NCBI RefSeq assembly: GCF_014839805.1
Contig: NC_051131.1
Location: 7,366,913 to 7,430,912 of the forward strand
Reading direction: 5' to 3'
From: Manduca sexta
Taxonomy: Eukaryota > Arthropoda > Insecta > Lepidoptera > Sphingidae
Length of the DNA: 64,000 nt
Shown: positions 47,085 to 58,600 of the stretch, in pieces
How the letters are laid out: each line of letters begins with the position of its first letter
Numbering within the stretch: position 1 is the stretch's first letter
Made by a program: the position numbers and the translations under genes
Notes under the pieces: generated by a model
Databases searched by the model: none
What the model was told of the DNA's origin: nothing
What the model saw: only the letters and a program-made list of their open reading frames with translations

Positions 47085-47290
47085 CTGAGCGCATCATTAC
47101 TGTCGGCGGGGAGGGGCGGGGCGTCGCGGGGTTGCAGGAGATGGCGCGGATTGTTGCAGCGGAGTATTACACTCGCGCATGCATGTATGTATGTGCGTTG
47201 CGAGTTGCGACCGAACAAAAATCGAGTCGCACGAAGTATTACAACACGTAGAGAAAGCCGTGCGCGTCTGGCGAAATCACACCCACAACT
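47085..47290. promoter_or_regulatory. CpG-rich island 5
   Basis: CGGCGGGGAGGGGCGGGGCG (a GC-box-like core) with a nearby TGCATGTATGTATGTGCG run. The frames on both strands (47045-47401) have no domain. Confidence 0.3.
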
Positions 47291-47689
47291 CAGATGTGCC
47301 AAATCCTTTAGAATGCCTGACTCCGTATATGGCAGCGTAAATCGAGAGGGCAGTAAAAGTTGTTTTCGCGCGTAAACAGTGTTATTACCAACCCGTATCA
47401 AGGAGATATCAACTTATTCATGCATTGCTTATGCACGTTAACTATGAAAATTTGCATGCGTGCCGATTCCACGGTTGAGTATAACGTGATTTGGTTCATA
47501 AACTTATATATTTAAATCTTGGAAACGTATTTTCTACATAAAATTTGCTCGAGAAGTATCTTTAAATGCTTTCTACGCGTTTACGATAAGTCTATTTATA
47601 TAAGCTGAGTAATTCTGATAGAAGTTTGTAAATAAATAAAGCTAATATCTGAGAAACCATTTTTCGCATATGCGAAACGAGTTGGGCGC

Positions 47690-47985
47690 CACTACACGTA
47701 GGAATATTCAAGTTGGCGACGCATGACGACATGGCATTATGTTACATGCGGCCCGCGGACACGTATGCGATGCAACCTTGCGCGATGGCGGGCTACGATT
47801 GCGATGGCGGGGCGGCCGTGACACTGACGCGGGTTATGATAATGACGACTTGCGCACCGACTATTGTCAAGTTTTGGTATAAGTGCGCCGTAGTTAGAAG
47901 TCGCCGTCTGCCCTCCGAGTGTGAGTGACTCTGCGACCGTTATCCGGTCACCGCTACACCGCACGCTCTGCTGCGATGCCATAGA
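47690..47985. promoter_or_regulatory. CpG-rich island 6
   Basis: About 295 bp of GC-rich DNA with GCGATGGCGGGCTACGATTG and GCGATGGCGGGGCGGCCGTG, a partly repeated 11-base unit GCGATGGCGGG (47782 and 47801). No gene is recognised. Confidence 0.3.
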
Positions 47986-48885
47986 AAATCACTGCGCCCC
48001 TCAAACTGTTTGAAATTACAAATAAAATCTGCTCGCACTATGCCTGAAGTCGACGGTAATTGGACCATGTCTGCTAACAATTATTGTGGCCAAAAAACAT
48101 TTTTAATTACCAACACATGCTACACGCCAGCCTCTATAACGGAAAACAACTTGGTAAATGCATTTTCTATGTTACTTAGATTGCTTAAAGATTGATGGTG
48201 GAAAAAGCTTCCTGGTTAGGAACTCGGTGTGTGAAGCAGATTCAGAAGTGTATATTTACGTGTAAGTGTAAGACACTTCGGTCACGTACCTGACGTTATG
48301 AAGTCAACGTAACACGTTACATGTACCGTACGGTCACAGTCATAGTCACGCGGCCTTACTTCACGGAATGTTCTTGAAAATCCGCAACGCTATGTGGTAT
48401 GATTATCAAGTGCATCAGCTGGAGTTAATTAACTTTCTCAATGTTTTAAAATAGTGACTGAGTAAGCGAGATAAATCATAAAGTTAGGGTTAGTAATTTA
48501 TTAGAAGTTGGTCAGGCAAATATAATATAGACAACTTTCATTTTAACAAGGTATCAAGTTATAAAATCTTCCTTCTACCACTATCCCACGCTATTAATGT
48601 GTGTTCGCCGAAACTTACTTTTCTAGTTCTGCCTAATGTCAACCCCCTTTTCTCAATTGGGACCCGGGCAAATACTTATCTAAACTTTCAATACAAAGTT
48701 CTCTGGTCGAGTTGGGAATTGAACGAGTTCAATCGGCGGACCCCGAAGGATCTGTCGGCTTGCTGTTCGGTTGATCCTATGCACAAAGAGTATAATTAAG
48801 CTGTATCTTTATGCACTATCATTAAACGGAGAGTATATTAGGTATATTGAATGACGCTTGTAAATTCTGTTTTTATACTACACCA

Positions 48886-48930
48886 AACCTCTTGTATGGG
48901 AAGACTATTAGTTTTCTCATACAAGAGGTT
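48886..48930. other. Compact 45-nt near-perfect hairpin
   Basis: AACCTCTTGTATGGGAAGAC pairs with its inverse GTTTTCTCATACAAGAGGTT: about 20 base pairs counting two G-U pairs in RNA, with a loop of only a few bases. It is shorter than a normal microRNA precursor. It could be a very short inverted-repeat element or a structured RNA motif. Confidence 0.6.
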
Positions 48931-49399
48931 ATTTGCGCACCTTTATATCGTTTGCTTTATATATAATTATATAATGATTAACTGGTTTCGAGCTAATACC
49001 ACGGCATAGAATTTCATTATAAGGGTTTACAGTGAGTGAGAACTAAGGTAGTTAAATCACTGGTGTGGTGCTGAATTTTCGGTGGTCCAAATATCAATGC
49101 GTTTAAAGTCAATAATTTTTGATAAGCTGATAATTTGCCTATGTTTTATAAGCCAATTATTTTTGCACTAATCGTAAATTGTCTAGGAATTTTGTTTTTG
49201 TTTTGCCAGATAAATACTTTTTTTTTACATACGAAACGGTCTAGTTCTGAGACAAAGTTGTTTTTTAAAAGATAATTTATGTCTGATCTATTTTGAGGCC
49301 AACTACATTTAACTTATTCAAAATTTAATTATTTATTTTTGCATTACTCATTTAGATTTTTGCTGCTTATATCGCTATGAAAATATATTACTAAAAATA

Positions 49400-49700
49400 T
49401 CCTCTTAACAGAATTTCAGCTACGGTGCCCAATCTTAACGGAAATTAGACGAGTACATGGGGGATATCATAGTGCATGATTAGGGCACTCTCTGTTCCTT
49501 TCATAGTCTGGTGATATGCCAATCCGACATGACCAAAAAGAGTTCAAGCGCAGGACCAACGGCTTTAGATACTTTCAATTACACCTGGGTGTAACACCGT
49601 CAGTTTGAAGCCTTTAGGCTGTCGCTGAGTATTTTTTATGATAGAAAAAAGTAATATTTCATTTTGTCCGAACCCGGTATTCGAGACAACAAAATAGTCA
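49400..49700 (-). mobile_element. tRNA-headed SINE, type 2
   Basis: Minus-strand copy. The tail reads GGTGCCCAATCTTAACGGAA and GACATGACCAAAAAGAGTTC..CAGGACCAACGGCTTTA in the body. The box-B part CCGAACCCGGTATTCGAGAC is at 49669-49688. It shares the body with the plus-strand copy at 50752, but not with the type 1 SINEs. It is much decayed; no target duplication found. Confidence 0.75.
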
Positions 49701-50751
49701 TTTAAATATAATATTGAGTCATATTTGTACGAACTGTAAAACAAGTTCATAAAATGATAAATATGACAGTATAAAATAAAACTACCAATCACGAACTGAA
49801 TTACAATAAGTTGTGTAATTATTTTTAGGATCACGGTAATCAAGCTAGACTTTATACGTATGCTATAGTTTAGCATATTATGATAATAAAGTGGTTATGC
49901 ATAATCCAATGCGCAAACACAATAATATTGCTAACGTTCCCAGATTTTGCACGCGTTGATGTCTAATACATGTAGGAAGTACTGACCTCCCGAAACACTT
50001 ATTATTTCAAGGTAGCGTGTCCCAGAATTAACAGAAAATTGATTTGTTTTTTAGCAATATCCAATTATGCCGAAAAACGTAGCATTAAAATTATATAATG
50101 TAAGTTTGCTAGCTAAATTGCCTATAACTATTATGGCCGCATTATGTTATCAAGCAGCTAAACCGCTGCGGTTAAATCGCAGACATTGTGATTGTTGTTA
50201 TTAAAATAATCTGCACGAACATTAATTTGAAGATTGAATTGGTGATAAATTGACGCTCGTAGCATGATCACGTAAGGCGGAGGCATATTACTACCGACTT
50301 ATACATCTAACTGCAGCGCGTCATTCAATTATGATTTGGTTGCCGACAAATGACTTAAATACCTCACGTATAGCAAATTCCGTGAATGAGTAAACTTAAT
50401 AATTACACTATCTCGTATTAAATTCATTGGAATATTGTTGAATATAATACCGAGATTGAGTATTTAGAAGATAAAACTAATTATTACAATGGTCTAAAAT
50501 TTTGATTTCTCAATAATATATTTTATATAATTGACACCATATTGTATAATATTATTGTGTATTAAATAGTTAATAAGGTAAGGGCAGTTATTTGTAAAAA
50601 TAAATTTTATTATCAAAGTTGTTAAATTGGTTTCGTGACATTGAGTCATAATTAAAAGTGATGTCACAAGTAGACTTTTAAAGCGTTTAAAACACTAACG
50701 AATCATTCTTTTAATGTTTAATCCATTAGATGTTTTTGTTTTAAAGCATAT

Positions 50752-51140
50752 GGCTGTCTCGGCGGCGTAATTGTACACGGAACGAGTACGATTACCGCTC
50801 AGAGGTCCTGGGTTCAAATTCCGGGTCGGGCAAAAATAATTGTGACTGGGTTTCTCCATTTTAAAAAATTAGGAAGGCAGCTGCAGTGAGGTAGTTGGCG
50901 GTGTGATACCCCCGTGCCTCGGAAAACACGTAAAGCCGTTGGTCCTTTGCCTGATCTTTCTCCGGTCATATCGGATTTTCATGTCAACGGACTATGAGAG
51001 TAGAGGAGCCTCTGCTCCTGACTCTCTAGCACCTATGAATTGCGCACACACTTGTTGTTGCACTATAATATCTCCTGCGTACCTGGCTGATTTCGGTTAA
51101 GATTGGCCGCCGAGGTCGAAATTCGGCTAGGAGAGTTTAT
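50752..51140 (+). mobile_element. tRNA-headed SINE, type 2
   Basis: The head has TCTCGGCGGCGTAATTG (box A) and GGGTTCAAATTCCGGGTCGGG (box B), like the type 1 SINEs. The body is different: GTGATACCCCCGTGCCTCGG, ACGTAAAGCCGTTGGTCC, CATGTCAACGGACTATGAGA, ending GATTGGCCGCCGAGGTCGAA. The plus-strand frame at 50903-51100 runs through it and is not a gene. Compare 49400-49700. Confidence 0.88.
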
Positions 51141-53029
51141 GCTTGATTTATTTCTGTATCAAAACGACCACCAACTTTTTTACCTTTCATCAAAATAGAT
51201 TCTATGGGGTCTATTCACAAAAAAAAAAAACTAATTTCGGCGAGTTATTATATTGTAATTTGTGATTGTAATGAGCACTGAAATGTTGATACGAATGTGA
51301 ATAGCAGAACGCGTCTCCAGGGACGTGGACGCGTCGCTATTTATTACATGTGTATAATGCATGGCCACGGTCACCCACGTGCTTACAATAGTGCGGCGTA
51401 TTTCTATAGTGCACAAATAATAATAAACGTATTTGAAATGCAATAATTGTTCACGTGCCCTTCAGCCATGAAGCCGTTCACTGTATGTGTAATTTAACTT
51501 TTTGTTTCAATTCAAAACTCTTTGCGTTACATTATTTTTTTCCTTTTATGGTTCGTATTTGAATCGGGCATTTAGTGAGGCGATCTTCAGACACAATCGA
51601 ATTGTAGAGCCATTACTGCGATTGTGTTTTTCAATGGACCTATAAAAATAAATGTAATTGGTGATGAGAAAAAAACGAATGATGCCTATTGAGATCGGAG
51701 TCGATGCAGGCCCTCCGATAGAGTTTGTATGGACGTTAATGGTCACATAGTAGCTGCATTTTTTATGCCCTTTAGATAAACTTCTACGTGAACGGATATT
51801 TATTTAATTGACGAAATGCATTCAATTGATGTTGCTCGATATAAAGTATTTATTATATATGATTTATTTTTGGTTTGTACCAAAATTATGATTATTGGCA
51901 GTTTTTTAATGTACTCTTAAAGTATTTGTCTCTTAAAAATTTTGTTGTATTAATTTCGAGGTTTGTTTACATAATACGTAATCATTTTTTTCTCATCTTC
52001 TTTTGAAGAAAGTGTTTTGAGTCTATGTCTCTATTGCGGATTATTATGAAGTTCCTAGTATAGAGCGTATTGCTGCTATAGTGGGTTTCAATATAATGCC
52101 ACTGACGATGATCTCATCCTGCTTCGTTAGGGACGTACCTAGTAAATTAACAAACAGAGCATAACGTATGAATGATAGTGTTTGAAGATAAGTTAATATA
52201 TAGAAAATGGGTATAATCAAGTATAGAATTTAATATTTTTTCTGTACCGTAAGCACGCAACGTTGCTAATTTGATAACTTGTAGGTAACATCGATCAGTT
52301 TGTATAGGCATGTCAAAGGAGAGAGGTTTCTCAACATAACAAACTACTGCATTCTGTTACCAAAATACTTATTAATGCACTGTCTTTTTGAGAACTGTTT
52401 ATCAAAATATATACTTAAAAGAATATTCTTCTGTCCGTAGAAAAAAAAATTAAATAGAAAATGACGATAACCTCATCATATTATTTATCATAGGTACATC
52501 AAAGTTTGCTTACTCAAATAATGAGAAGGTTTTTATTTTCTTAGGAGTCTAATATTATTTACTTTTTATGAAATTGCCTATTTATTTTATAATCAAAGAA
52601 ACTGGGAATAGTTTTACGTTCTGTATCACTTAAGTATAAATATACGTCCGTAATATTTTGTGTACATACTGAAGTAATGGCGCTACGATTACCTAATTTC
52701 CTTTTCGCGTCTCCAAAACTTACTCTTATGTTTTACGTGAATTCTCATACAAATAACGAATTATCATCGAATTAGATTTTTATTGGAAATAAAATTATTA
52801 GAAGAGTTGGTAAAAAAATAATAATATTATAGTTAAAGAGCTAAGTTGAACAGCGGACGCAACCGAAGTAAGTAAACGTATCCTCATAAACCCTTCCATG
52901 ATATTGTTTACATTACAAATCCCTAAATCCATATACGGCGCTGTTTTTGCAGAAGGGTAAACATGTTGGAGGTCCTACATTCGCCCTTGCGATTTTTGTG
53001 TAGGTTAAACTGGAGTTGCTAAAGCTCGG
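51141..53029. other. Intergenic AT-rich DNA
   Basis: No supported feature. Small frames here are AT-driven. Confidence 0.4.
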
Positions 53030-53545
53030 CCACTGGGAAACGCGTCCAAGAGTGAGAGAGAGAGATGTTGCAACGGCAGCACGGTGAGTCGAGCGACCGG
53101 CGGCGGTGAGTGGGATAGCGGGGCAGTTGCGACTTGCAAGGTAAGTTGCGGGGCGGCGGAGGCGGCGGCAAAGAGCGCGGGACGGGGCGACGTAGCGCAA
53201 CCTGCGCCAGCGCCGAAGCCTACGACACCGCGTTCAGTCATTGTCCGACCAACATCTCGGTCGTACATTCTAATTCGACCGACGTCGTCGCTACTCCAAT
53301 TGTCGTTTGAGTGCCCGTTAAACGAACGGTTCACTCCGATCCCTGGAGTGTAGGTGTAGTGTAAAGTGATGGTGTGTTTTTAGCTATACAATCCAAAAGT
53401 GTATCGCTAACAAGTATTACTGTCGGCGGTGTGTTGCGAGTTGCACGACTTGCCCAGCGGCTGTTCGCCTGACGGCGAGGGAAGGCGAATTGTCTACATC
53501 GGGAGGAATGAGCCCCGCACATCACCGCTCCCGCACTCACCGATG
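53030..53545. promoter_or_regulatory. Largest CpG-rich island (7), candidate promoter and first exon
   Basis: The strongest GC-rich block of the right half, in two parts (53030-53290 and 53425-53545). On the plus strand a very good splice donor, CTTGCAAG/GTAAGT, lies at 53140/53141, with further GTGAGT sites at about 53085 and 53106. TCAGTC (53234-53239) matches the arthropod initiator. No protein domain is seen on either strand. An untranslated first exon of a gene continuing to the right, or a regulatory island, are both possible. Confidence 0.35.
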
Positions 53546-55811
53546 ATCTCAAGGTTGGAATTTTACTTGAGTTAAGCTGTAACGATGCATGTTGCGGCAT
53601 CACCCGACATGGCCCGCAGTCCGGCTCTTACTTGCATCACACTCTATTCTGATCTCATTCTTATAGCATTAATTTCCAAATCGCCCGCATTTGATACCAT
53701 AATTCTAGCTTATAGATAGACTAATTTGCAAGGAAATATTAGAATATAAGGTACAATTTTGTTTAAAATGCTTAAGTTTATTTAATAAAGGCGTATCTCT
53801 ACATACTATATAGTTATGTTGTTTTTATCTAATTTCATTAAACTAGTTACTTCTTTATTTATGTATAATGTCATGTCTTAAATATATAATATATACATTT
53901 ATTGACAATTTTAACATAATATCAGGAGAAATATTTTTTATGAAATAATTACAGAACCAATAATGTTAATAACACACGCACGAAACTGTATATTATAATT
54001 CACGTCAGCCGCTTACAATCACAACTTTTAAAGTAAGTCTCTACCTCACACAGAACTAACAGCTCTTATATGAATGTTATACATTCTGAATACTTAAAAC
54101 CTTTACGAATGTAACCAGCGCTATACAGTCCAACTGAAAGGAGCCGTTACGTAAAGACACACTATATCGAAACTTGCTCTGCGAGATAAGACTGTCTGCT
54201 ACTTAGACCTAGGTAATATTTTAATTTACATAAGTACAGTTAAATACCTGAAGTATTAGTCATTAAGTATTGTAAAGCATAAGATAAGCAAAAGAACAGA
54301 TGATCATTTGATGGTTAATTCAGTATTAGCAATTATTACCCACATTTAGAGGAGTTGTGGGTGCATTTTTAACTTTAAGGAGAAGTGGGAGGAATTGGGA
54401 AGGGAGAGGGCATACATGTCTGCGATATAAAACCCAATAGTATTAACGTAAGTTGTTTTCTGCAAGATACTAAAGTCACCCCGGCCCAGCCGGTCTATTC
54501 ATTATGTAGACAAAACCGTCTCAATCTCTAGAAAAAACTGGAATGCTGAACCTGTAAAATAAAATCTAAAAGTAAAATAACTTTGTTGGCTTAAAGAAAA
54601 CTTTTTAGTATTTCTTTTATTTTGCTTTGATCTGGTTCACGAATTTTAAACCGACCGGACCATTCCAAAGAAGGCGAACTAGCACTTAAATCAACAAACT
54701 CAGGTTAAAAATTGGTTGAAAGCAAGTTGCTCATAAATATTTGCCCTTCAAAGCTTGTGAAGGAGATCCAGTTTAGGCGGACGAGCGCCATTTCTCTTAT
54801 TGTCTTATGGAAATGACCAAAAAATGAAGCCAAAGACTTAAAATGGTTGCAATTTTTGAAATCATTTTAAATTACTTCAGATAATGAGAATTTTAAACAA
54901 TGAGAAATTCTTTCACTGGATAATTATACCTATGGAATATTTTAATGTTCTTAGATCCGGGTTGAAATCCTTTTATTACAGATTTTGACTTGTCATCATA
55001 CTGGCCTGTACTGAATGTTCTTGATTACACTAGTCGCATAAAAATAATTCTTCCTGTGTAAATCTATCAGTATTTGTAAGGAAGTATGAGCGCAATAAAA
55101 ATATGCTAAAAGAATACTACGTACTACTAACGCTTCCAAGAACAATACTAGATCTAGGTTTGCCTTGGGCAACCTATGTTTGTGCATACGTTTGGTCACG
55201 TCTGGAGAATCCCCGTATTACGGTTGTTTAAACTCATTTTAAGGTACAACTGTAATACCTCAGTTCCATTTTACCGCATTAGTTATAAATTGTTAAACCA
55301 ATATAGTAAATATGCTATGATTTCGGAATTTGAATTGTAGTTGTATTAAATCATTATAATTAGGTTAGGAAATTAGAAATTATCAACCGTTAAATATTAA
55401 AAAAAAAAAATTGGCCAAATTTATATTTTGGTAGCAAAATAGATTTTCTACAAGAAATTAAGGAAAGTCAACGCATTAAAACTACACTTATGTATAAGAA
55501 TATTTTTGGAACTAATTGTCGTCAACTAATAGCATACTATTTTCAGAGAAATCATCAATACAGTAAGGGTCCTTGCAAAAATCTTATTATCTAAATCTAG
55601 TAATTTAAATAAATATATAGTATTTTGGTTTAATCTTTCGACGGGCACAGAGCGAGTGAACCATCTACTTATTTTTTTATTTGGCTTGATATGGAACACA
55701 ATACAATTCGATTAAACTGACAATAGGAAATAATATAGACTACAGGAATCCTAACAAGTTTTATAATGTTTTGTTTATCTACTTTAAAAAAAAATCCAAT
55801 AATTATGTAGA
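53546..55811. other. Intergenic AT-rich DNA
   Basis: No gene, RNA or repeat recognised. Confidence 0.4.
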
Positions 55812-56020
55812 GTAGATTGTCTCGGTGACGCATCTATATTACGCGTGCAGTATGAACACCGCTTTGGAGATCCGGGTTCGAATCCAGGATCGGGTAAAGT
55901 GATATTGGGTTTTTTGCTTAGCATCAGCTCAGTGTCTGAAATTTGTGACCATAGCTTCACCCCCCATTAACATCATGGGACATAACGCCTATCGGGGATA
56001 AAGTCGTGATGTGTGTTTTT
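55812..56020 (+). mobile_element. tRNA-headed SINE, type 1, decayed
   Basis: TTGTCTCGGTGACGCATCTA (box A region), GATCCGGGTTCGAATCCAGG (box B), AAAGTGATATTGGGTTTTTT and a tail TATCGGGGATAAAGTCGTGA. It is the same family as the copy at 24697, with small deletions. Confidence 0.88.
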
Positions 56021-57864
56021 TGTTTGTTAATTTTAGTAAACTCAAAAGTGTTATATTGATATGAGTCATGCTTTTTTAATTAAAGCTGTTTCAGTACATT
56101 AAAGGAGTTGACAGTTATTGTAACTGTACTGGTTTATTGACACTTATTTCATGTGGAGGCCATTATATGAATAATTGAATTTGTACACACATTTACATGT
56201 TGTATTTGGGCAAATATTGTGCACAATTTCAATTCGTAATGCAGCTGTGGTTAACTAGAGTCCAAAATAGATTTAGCTTAGTAGCGCAGGTACTGGTTGC
56301 AACGACAAGAATTCAAACAAAGAATCTATATCATACTGTCTACCAGTTGCATACACGAAGGCAATCTTGTTTATCCGATACGTTTTGGTTTCACTAGCCT
56401 AAATACTTACATAATTAGAAAAAATATAATAAAAAAATCACCATTCAACTCTCACTTACAGTGAAGTGTGGGTGTGCTTGTTATTGACAGAGCGATGAGT
56501 ATGTGTTGATGTGGGCGCTAAATATATTCACAGACACTATTGCTCAAGTAACGTTACATAGTTTAGGCGCTAAAATCACTGTGACACAAATAACATGGTC
56601 GTTAGCCTTGGTCGCAGTTTACCGCACGTGAATATTCATTTAAGAATTCTTCACTTCGACTGAGTATCCTTTTCCTTTGCTGACTATTGTTTTATCGTCG
56701 GAAAAACCCTGATTACCATTGAACGGGTAAAAAAATCGAGATGGTTTGCAATCATGAAGATACGGGAGCCTATTCCAAGGATAAAAAACAATATTATCGA
56801 GCAGTGTTTATCACACATCTCAATTATTAAATAGTCTTATAAACACATTTATACGTCTTCAGTACTTTACTAACCCTAATAACGTGTAAGAATATAAGCA
56901 GAGATAAAAGTAATTTAGTACTTTACTGTCTTAGTCTTAAGGCGCAATTGGTTTTTTGCTTAGTGCAGTGTAATGGTTACGCTGGTGTTTCAAAGTTCAT
57001 TAGCAGTTAACGTACTGTATCAAACGTTGTGGTGGACCATTGTTGAAGATAGGCTCGGCCCAAGTAGACGAAGCTGCACCCAAGCGTAGCGCCTTTTTCA
57101 AGGCCTCTTTGTTCTTAATGCAATCCGTTCCCACAAGCGGGTATTGTGAATAAGAAGTTTTTAGAACATTTCGAAATATACGTTATTCATTGCGTTGTTT
57201 TTATTCGCACGATATCAACCAGAACTACTCACATATTGGACAAGGACCTCATCAATACGATTCAGTGAACTGTTGATAAATTGCGATGTTATTCTATTTT
57301 GACGCAAAAATTTTATAGTCTCTAGTTCAAAATAGAACAATCATAAAAAACAATTTTTATTTTTTTCTTCCCTTAATCTTATATTCAGTTTATTGCGACA
57401 CCTTCAACATATGTCAAGGTTCATAAAGTGGTAAACCTAGTCCATAGCTCGCCAAGCTGACGACACGACTAAAAATAGAGATGACACTATTTTTTATTTT
57501 TAAGCATGGTATATAATGTTTAGATGTGAAATGCTTTAGAATGGTTTTGTTTAGTTAAATAAAGTCAGATACTGTTTGACTATGTTATTGAAACCGCCTA
57601 TCTTTGAAAAGAAGTCAGTTAAAAAGTAGTGATACATTGTTCATGGTTATTGCTCGTGTAGACAGATAATTATAGATAATAGTTCATTAATTCACAAAAA
57701 AAAAAATGTCCGTACATATAGGGGCAAGGCTAAATTATTCTTAGGTTTACTTAAACTTTGTCATGTGTAGGAATAAAGTTAAGAATATTTCAATACGCGG
57801 ATACGTACATCTCTTAAATCGAGAAATCCATCATTATTGATGTAGATAATGTGACATTTGCGGC
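56021..57864. other. Intergenic AT-rich DNA
   Basis: No supported feature. Confidence 0.4.
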
Positions 57865-57965
57865 AAATGAGTGACAGGTGGCGGCCATATAGCGCGGGAT
57901 AGCGCTCGGGCATCGGGCGCACCGCACAGCTGTCGTCGCGGCCGTGGGCGCCCGGCGCACGACCG
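57865..57965. promoter_or_regulatory. CpG-rich island 8
   Basis: GC-rich block GTGACAGGTGGCGGCCATAT to GGGCGCCCGGCGCACGACCG. Includes CAGGTG and CAGCTG E-box cores. No gene is recognised. Confidence 0.3.
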
Positions 57966-58429
57966 TTATGTCATTCCGTAATATCACTATAATGAAGTCC
58001 CATGTCATCCCATATTCTCACGCAACAAACCATCAATCTTCCATTGCATGTGAGAAATGTGTACTTTATAAGAGTCACAAATCAAAGATGGCTCTATCCG
58101 TTTGTTCTCAGGACGCAGTGGCATTACCGAACGACGAAGCCATTATAAAATACTTAATAGGAGTACATGTCGTCAACCGATGCCACCCGGAAATGTAGAT
58201 ACGACTGTTACTTATATGAAAGCGTGTATTTATGTGCATGTGTATAATTATTTTTTTGAATTGGTCGCAAAAAAATTAGGATCAATCTTAATTTTTGCAA
58301 GTTTGTTTTATGATAAGTTTGTAGTAATAAAAACTCCTACGGATTTAATGAACTACGGTTCACATTGTTTGGTTATTTCATATAAATCGTGTTGTAAACT
58401 GATTGTTTTAGAAACTGTTGTTGTGTGTA

Positions 58430-58600
58430 AGGCCTGTAGCGGTCGTTCTACTTGGTGGGTAGTGCGTCTCGGCCAGCATTGGCACCGACGCGGCGTCCAC
58501 GGCAGGGTCACTTAATATTCTCAGCACAGCCCGTGCGGTACCCGCGCCGTCGCCGTCCGCCGTCCACACCGGAACACGCACTCGCGCTAACCGCTCACTT
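58430..58600. promoter_or_regulatory. CpG-rich island 9
   Basis: GC-rich block with GACGCGGCGTCCACGGCAGG and CGCGCCGTCGCCGTCCGCCG. Overlapping frames on both strands have no domain. Confidence 0.3.

Noticed and set aside
53005..53603. Overlapping 90-109-codon frames on both strands
   Set aside because: All frames of a GC-rich block tend to be open; no domain, and composition is Ala/Arg/Pro-driven.
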